Source: Candidatus Nanohalarchaeota archaeon (GTDB lineage: Archaea > EX4484-52 > B79-G9). From it: DNA of 8,521 bases. The position numbers were made by a program, and so were the translations under genes. Each line of letters starts with the position of its first letter. Position 1 is the first letter of the stretch. The DNA is taken from assembly GCA_017610525.1 (NCBI GenBank), contig JAFCBW010000041.1, positions 5,241 to 13,761 of the forward strand, written 5' to 3'. The notes under the pieces were generated by a model. That model had not been told where the DNA came from and did not search any database. It saw nothing but the letters and a program-made list of their open reading frames with translations. This document shows positions 5,674 to 8,521 of the stretch, piece by piece.

Positions 5674-5783
5674 CCTCGTTCTCCATCACCACACCAACAG
5701 CCGAAAAAACCGCAATTCTAGACGCAAAAATCGCAATGCACAAACACCATCAAAACTATATATACCCCCATACCCAAATATAG
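5670..5783 (+). CDS. Possible small ORF, 37 aa, ATGA-overlapped with the pilin-like gene
   Basis: The ATG at 5670 overlaps the pilin-like stop codon as ATGA, an arrangement that allows translational coupling. The 37 codons encode MTSFSITTPTAEKTAIL and continue to TAG at 5781-5783, with a basic His-rich end (MHKHHQNYIYPH). There is no recognisable domain and no own ribosome site. A TATA-like box lies inside it, which argues against a conserved gene. It may be chance. Confidence 0.2.
   Translation: MTSFSITTPTAEKTAILDAKIAMHKHHQNYIYPHTQI
5753..5765 (+). promoter_or_regulatory. Upstream TATA-like box before the surface repeat gene
   Basis: AAAACTATATATACC (5753-5766) has a purine-rich BRE-like lead. 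Its start site would be near 5784, the beginning of the hairpin at 5782-5814, giving an 80-nt leader to the TTG at 5864. A second TATA box at 5837-5846 is closer. The two may be alternative promoters. Confidence 0.35.
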
Positions 5784-5814
5784 TGATATCTCGAAATATT
5801 AAGATAGAATCACT
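5782..5814 (+). promoter_or_regulatory. Hairpin in the leader of the surface repeat gene
   Basis: AGTGATATCT (5782-5791) pairs with AGATA (5802-5806) and TCACT (5810-5814), with a GAA bulge and a 10-base loop: ten pairs in all. Read as RNA it would form near the 5' end of a transcript from the 5753 TATA box; read as DNA it could be an operator. It has no T-run after it, so an intrinsic terminator is less likely. Confidence 0.35.
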
Positions 5815-5836
5815 GTCGCTGATTTTATCAATGGTG

Positions 5837-5846
5837 GTATAAAATT
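5837..5846 (+). promoter_or_regulatory. TATA box 23 bp before the TTG start of the surface repeat gene
   Basis: GGTATAAAAT centred near 5841 places the start site at about 5864-5866, so a leaderless transcript from TTG is predicted. GGATGG (5849-5854) could instead act as a weak Shine-Dalgarno site for a transcript from further upstream. Confidence 0.5.
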
Positions 5847-5863
5847 TCGGATGGTTGACGCAT

Positions 5864-8521
5864 TTGAACAACAGTAAACGTAGAAAAACATCAGTAGTAG
5901 CGCTCTTCTTTCTAGCACTAGCCCTGCTGATATCAATACCATCAAACCACCAGCAAGAAACCACATTCTCACCAACCATAGACAAAATAACAACTGACAA
6001 CGAAATTGTTTTCGACACAAAAACAAACCAAATCACAAACAACACAATCCTAAACAGAAAAGCATCAACAATCACCCTATTCAAAGACAAAAACAAAGTA
6101 CACTTCCACAACACAAGACTAAAAGACCTGACCAAAACATACTTCAAAGACATCAAAACAGGCACAATAGAAAAGCACATAGACGGCACCATCAAAGACT
6201 TTGTATGGCTGGAAAACACGCCATCAGGCGGCGAAGTAGAACTGCCATCAACCTACGACGCAATATACAGATGCACAGGAAACGAAAACAAACCGACATG
6301 CAAACAACTCAAACCATGCAGTAACACCAACACAGGCACAAATTGCTACCTTGAAAAAAACCAGAAAACCCGTGTAACACTTGACCATTTCTCCGGAATA
6401 TTCGGCGTTGACATAAACATCCTAAACGTCCAGTCCTACCCCACAGTAGGAGGTAACTGGAACGTGATATTCAACACAACAGGCACCGCCAACCTGACAA
6501 TCTGTGCTGTTAATAGCACAACATGGAGCAACACTAACGAAACAGAAGACCTGAAATTCCTTAAAATAAAATGCGGCGACCAGACACAAAATCATATATG
6601 GATAAATGATTCTGTTTTTATTGAAAATTACACCTGCAATGAAACCGGCTACGAAACCTCTAAAGTTCTCACCACCGGAAGCCACCACCTGAAATTCCTG
6701 TTTGGAGATATAGAAAAATATGCCCACAACTTCGCATCAGGACCGTCAAGCATTATTTTCGTACCCCCGACACTTCAAAACAATTCCCACACATCAGATG
6801 ACTGGGTTTACATAAACATCACATCCACAGATAATTTAAACCAGTCTATCCTGCAATGGATAAATTCTTCCGGGCAGACCAACATTTCCATGAGCAATTC
6901 ATCATTGAGTAACTGGTATCTCAATATGGGCTCTTTGACAGATCACGCTTATAATTACAGTATTTGGGCGCAAAATACAACCAATGTCTGGCAGGAGAGC
7001 AATCGCATGCATATTACTGTTGATAGAATAACACCATCAATAAACTATAACCCAAACACAGATAACGGAACAGTTTACAGGGACTGGATACTTATCAATA
7101 TAACAGCTTCAGATACCAATAAAGACACTGTGTTACTGGAATGGCAGGGCGCAAACGAGACATTCGACAATAATAATAGCGACATTCACTGGGAGAACAA
7201 AACAGACCTAGACCATGGAAACCATGTATTCAGAGCATATATCAATGACTCTGCAGGGAACATGAACCAGACGCAGGAAAGAACAGTTTTCACCTATGTA
7301 ACCTGCGACATCTCGTGTTCCGGCGGAGGCTCCTTATCAAACACCTGTTACATAAATGATTTACAATCTGCATCCGGCTGCATAATTAATGGAACAAATC
7401 TGGTGCTCCAGGATGGAGGCGAACTTACAGCAAGTACCGGCAACGCATTCACAATAAATATGTCAGGTAATATAACCATAGAATCAGGCGGAAAAATAAC
7501 AGGAAATACAAACATCACCGCAACCAACCTCACAATAGAATCAGGCGGAGAGATAAACGCCAATGGCAAAGGTCATGCAGTTAACGAAGGCGATGGCGCT
7601 GGAGGAGACGGCAGTTGCGGAAGCACTAATTGCGGAGGCGGAGGCGCAGGTTATGGCGGAAATGGCGGATCAGGCACCACTTGGTCAGGAGGTTCCTCTT
7701 ACGGCTCCCTGACCGAGCCAGTAGATTTTGGCTCTGGAGGGGGATTCTACGGCAATCCTTATGGCGGCGGAGCAATTATACTGAATATATCAGAAAATTT
7801 AGTCATTGACGGTTCCATCACAGCCAATGGATTAGAAGGAGGCACTGATTGTCATACTATACATCTCGTTGGCACCTATGCAAGAGCAGGCGGTGGCGGT
7901 TCAGGCGGCAGTATTTGGATTACCACAGAAAAACTGTCAGGCAGCGGTTCTCTAAATTCTGATGGGGGTGATGGGGCAAGCAGATCATGCGTTAGTGGTT
8001 CAGCTACCGGCGGCGGAGGTTCAGGCGGGAGGATAGCAATAGATTATACAACAAAAACACACACAGGAAACATAATAGTTAATGGTGCCGAGGGTCATCA
8101 ACATGGAGAATCTGGAACTATCTCACTTAATGGCGAGGAAAAAATCCCCTGCGATTCCGGTGATGAACTTACCACTTGTTACATCTCAACACTCCACAGC
8201 TATTCTGAAAATAAGTCCTTTAATTGCAATAATCTTGTAATAAATTCCACTGGATCTTTCGTCCTGTCACCAACCAAGAGGCTAACACTAAACCTATCAG
8301 GATACATGAATATTGCAGGATCTATAGATAGCAACGTCAACATAACATCAACAAACCTCACAATAGAATCCGGCGGAGAGATAAAGGCCAATGGTAAAGG
8401 TCATGCGGTTAATGAAGGCGATGGATCTGGAGGAAACGGCAGTTGCGGAAGCACTAATTGCGGAGGCGGAGGCGGAGGATATGGCGGATATGGCGGATCA
8501 GGCACCACGTGGTCAGGAGGT
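5864..8521 (+). CDS. Large secreted surface protein with Ig-like modules and glycine-rich beta-helix repeats (3' end outside window)
   Basis: The frame is open for 886 codons and runs off the window. No ATG occurs near its start. TTG at 5864 is chosen because it opens a signal-like N-terminus (basic NNSKRRK, then hydrophobic VVALFFLALALLISI, residues 11-25) and lies 23 bp from a TATA box. TTG at 5855 is an alternative. Residues about 30-290 are an unrecognised region with cysteines near 137-161. Residues about 297-387 and 391-479 are two Ig-like modules sharing the pattern (D)W(V/I)(Y/L)INIT..D....(L)xW....... followed by (Y/H)xxN(Y/H)..... From about 480 there are beta-strand repeats of the type ITIESGGKI, then glycine-rich blocks (CGSTNCGGGG, GGGGSGGRIAIDY). 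The 276-residue unit is then repeated, the second copy being cut at the window end. About thirty N-X-S/T sequons are present. It probably forms a right-handed beta-helix at the cell surface as an adhesin; this is inference from the repeat style. Confidence 0.85.
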   Translation, partial: MNNSKRRKTSVVALFFLALALLISIPSNHQQETTFSPTIDKITTDNEIVFDTKTNQITNNTILNRKASTITLFKDKNKVHFHNTRLKDLTKTYFKDIKTGTIEKHIDGTIKDFVWLENTPSGGEVELPSTYDAIYRCTGNENKPTCKQLKPCSNTNTGTNCYLEKNQKTRVTLDHFSGIFGVDINILNVQSYPTVGGNWNVIFNTTGTANLTICAVNSTTWSNTNETEDLKFLKIKCGDQTQNHIWINDSVFIENYTCNETGYETSKVLTTGSHHLKFLFGDIEKYAHNFASGPSSIIFVPPTLQNNSHTSDDWVYINITSTDNLNQSILQWINSSGQTNISMSNSSLSNWYLNMGSLTDHAYNYSIWAQNTTNVWQESNRMHITVDRITPSINYNPNTDNGTVYRDWILINITASDTNKDTVLLEWQGANETFDNNNSDIHWENKTDLDHGNHVFRAYINDSAGNMNQTQERTVFTYVTCDISCSGGGSLSNTCYINDLQSASGCIINGTNLVLQDGGELTASTGNAFTINMSGNITIESGGKITGNTNITATNLTIESGGEINANGKGHAVNEGDGAGGDGSCGSTNCGGGGAGYGGNGGSGTTWSGGSSYGSLTEPVDFGSGGGFYGNPYGGGAIILNISENLVIDGSITANGLEGGTDCHTIHLVGTYARAGGGGSGGSIWITTEKLSGSGSLNSDGGDGASRSCVSGSATGGGGSGGRIAIDYTTKTHTGNIIVNGAEGHQHGESGTISLNGEEKIPCDSGDELTTCYISTLHSYSENKSFNCNNLVINSTGSFVLSPTKRLTLNLSGYMNIAGSIDSNVNITSTNLTIESGGEIKANGKGHAVNEGDGSGGNGSCGSTNCGGGGGGYGGYGGSGTTWSGG
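7526..7693 (+). repeat. Glycine-rich repeat, copy 1 (168 bp)
   Basis: Encodes residues 555-610 of the surface protein, from NLTIESGGEI to GTTWSGG, including CGSTNC (585-590). It matches copy 2 at 8354-8521 with 12 mismatches by eye, seven of them synonymous. The five amino-acid changes are N/K, A/S, D/N, A/G and N/Y. The codon pattern and identity indicate duplication of a coding unit with later constraint. Confidence 0.9.
8354..8521 (+). repeat. Glycine-rich repeat, copy 2 (168 bp, cut by window end)
   Basis: Encodes residues 831-886, starting 828 bp (276 codons exactly) after copy 1. The match is still running at the last base, so the true repeat extends beyond. The 59 bp before it also parallel the region before copy 1 (beta-strand lead ending with a TNLTIESGG-type rung). 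Confidence 0.9.

Noticed and set aside
5784..5794. GTGATATCTCG shared with the tRNA intron region (2201-2211)
   Set aside because: An 11-base match is expected several times by chance in a window of this size, and no other tRNA feature is near 5784.
5686..6219. Minus-strand open frame (177 codons) opposite the surface gene N-terminus
   Set aside because: The plus strand has a signal peptide, TATA box and continuous 886-codon frame. The minus translation is a Phe/Val/Leu-rich shadow of A/C-rich codons.
1..8521. CRISPR arrays, insertion sequences, integrases, toxin-antitoxin or defence genes
   Set aside because: No evenly spaced short repeats, terminal inverted repeats around a transposase, or recognisable mobile or defence domains were seen. 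The only long repeat is the coding 168-bp pair.

Overview
The window is archaeal. It encodes a TATA-box binding protein made of two direct repeats, a tRNA-Thr split by an intron at the archaeal 37/38 position with a bulge-helix-bulge splice motif, an archaeal RecJ/GAN-type DHH nuclease, and a protein with a class III (type IV pilin-like) signal. Several genes have a TATA box about 23-27 bp before the start codon, so their transcripts should be leaderless. The small orphan genes and glycine-rich surface protein would suit a DPANN-type lineage, but the sequence alone does not settle this.

Layout. 1-378 (+): C-terminal part of a CBS-pair regulator cut by the window edge. 467-1033 (-): a cyclophilin-type peptidyl-prolyl isomerase with a lipoprotein signal. 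1075-1449 (-): an orphan protein. 1610-2152 (+): TBP. 2170-2295 (-): intron-containing tRNA-Thr(UGU). 2296-2630: no protein gene, but a TATA box, a palindrome and a strongly foldable segment that looks like a structured RNA. 2631-4082 (-): DHH/DHHA1 nuclease. 4197-4511 (+): orphan protein. 4552-5673 (+): membrane-anchored, sequon-rich, pilin-like protein. 5674-5863: intergenic with a hairpin, two TATA-like boxes and a possible 37-codon ORF. 5864-8521 and beyond (+): a large secreted protein, 886 codons without a stop at the window edge, with two Ig-like modules and then a glycine-rich repeat of 276 residues whose second copy is cut by the window end.

The left half is informational and housekeeping (transcription, tRNA, nuclease, protein folding). 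The right half is a cell-surface block: the pilin-like protein and the repeat protein lie in tandem, both are rich in N-glycosylation sequons, and they may act in the same surface structure, though this is inference. No CRISPR array, insertion sequence, integrase or attachment site is visible.

The + strand is C-rich over G from about 2600 to 6500 whichever strand is coding, which points to a replication-linked strand bias. This reverses inside the large surface gene, where codon use also changes. That repeat region, the unassigned RNA candidate at 2491-2622, and the switch-like intron of the tRNA are the parts most worth a second look.
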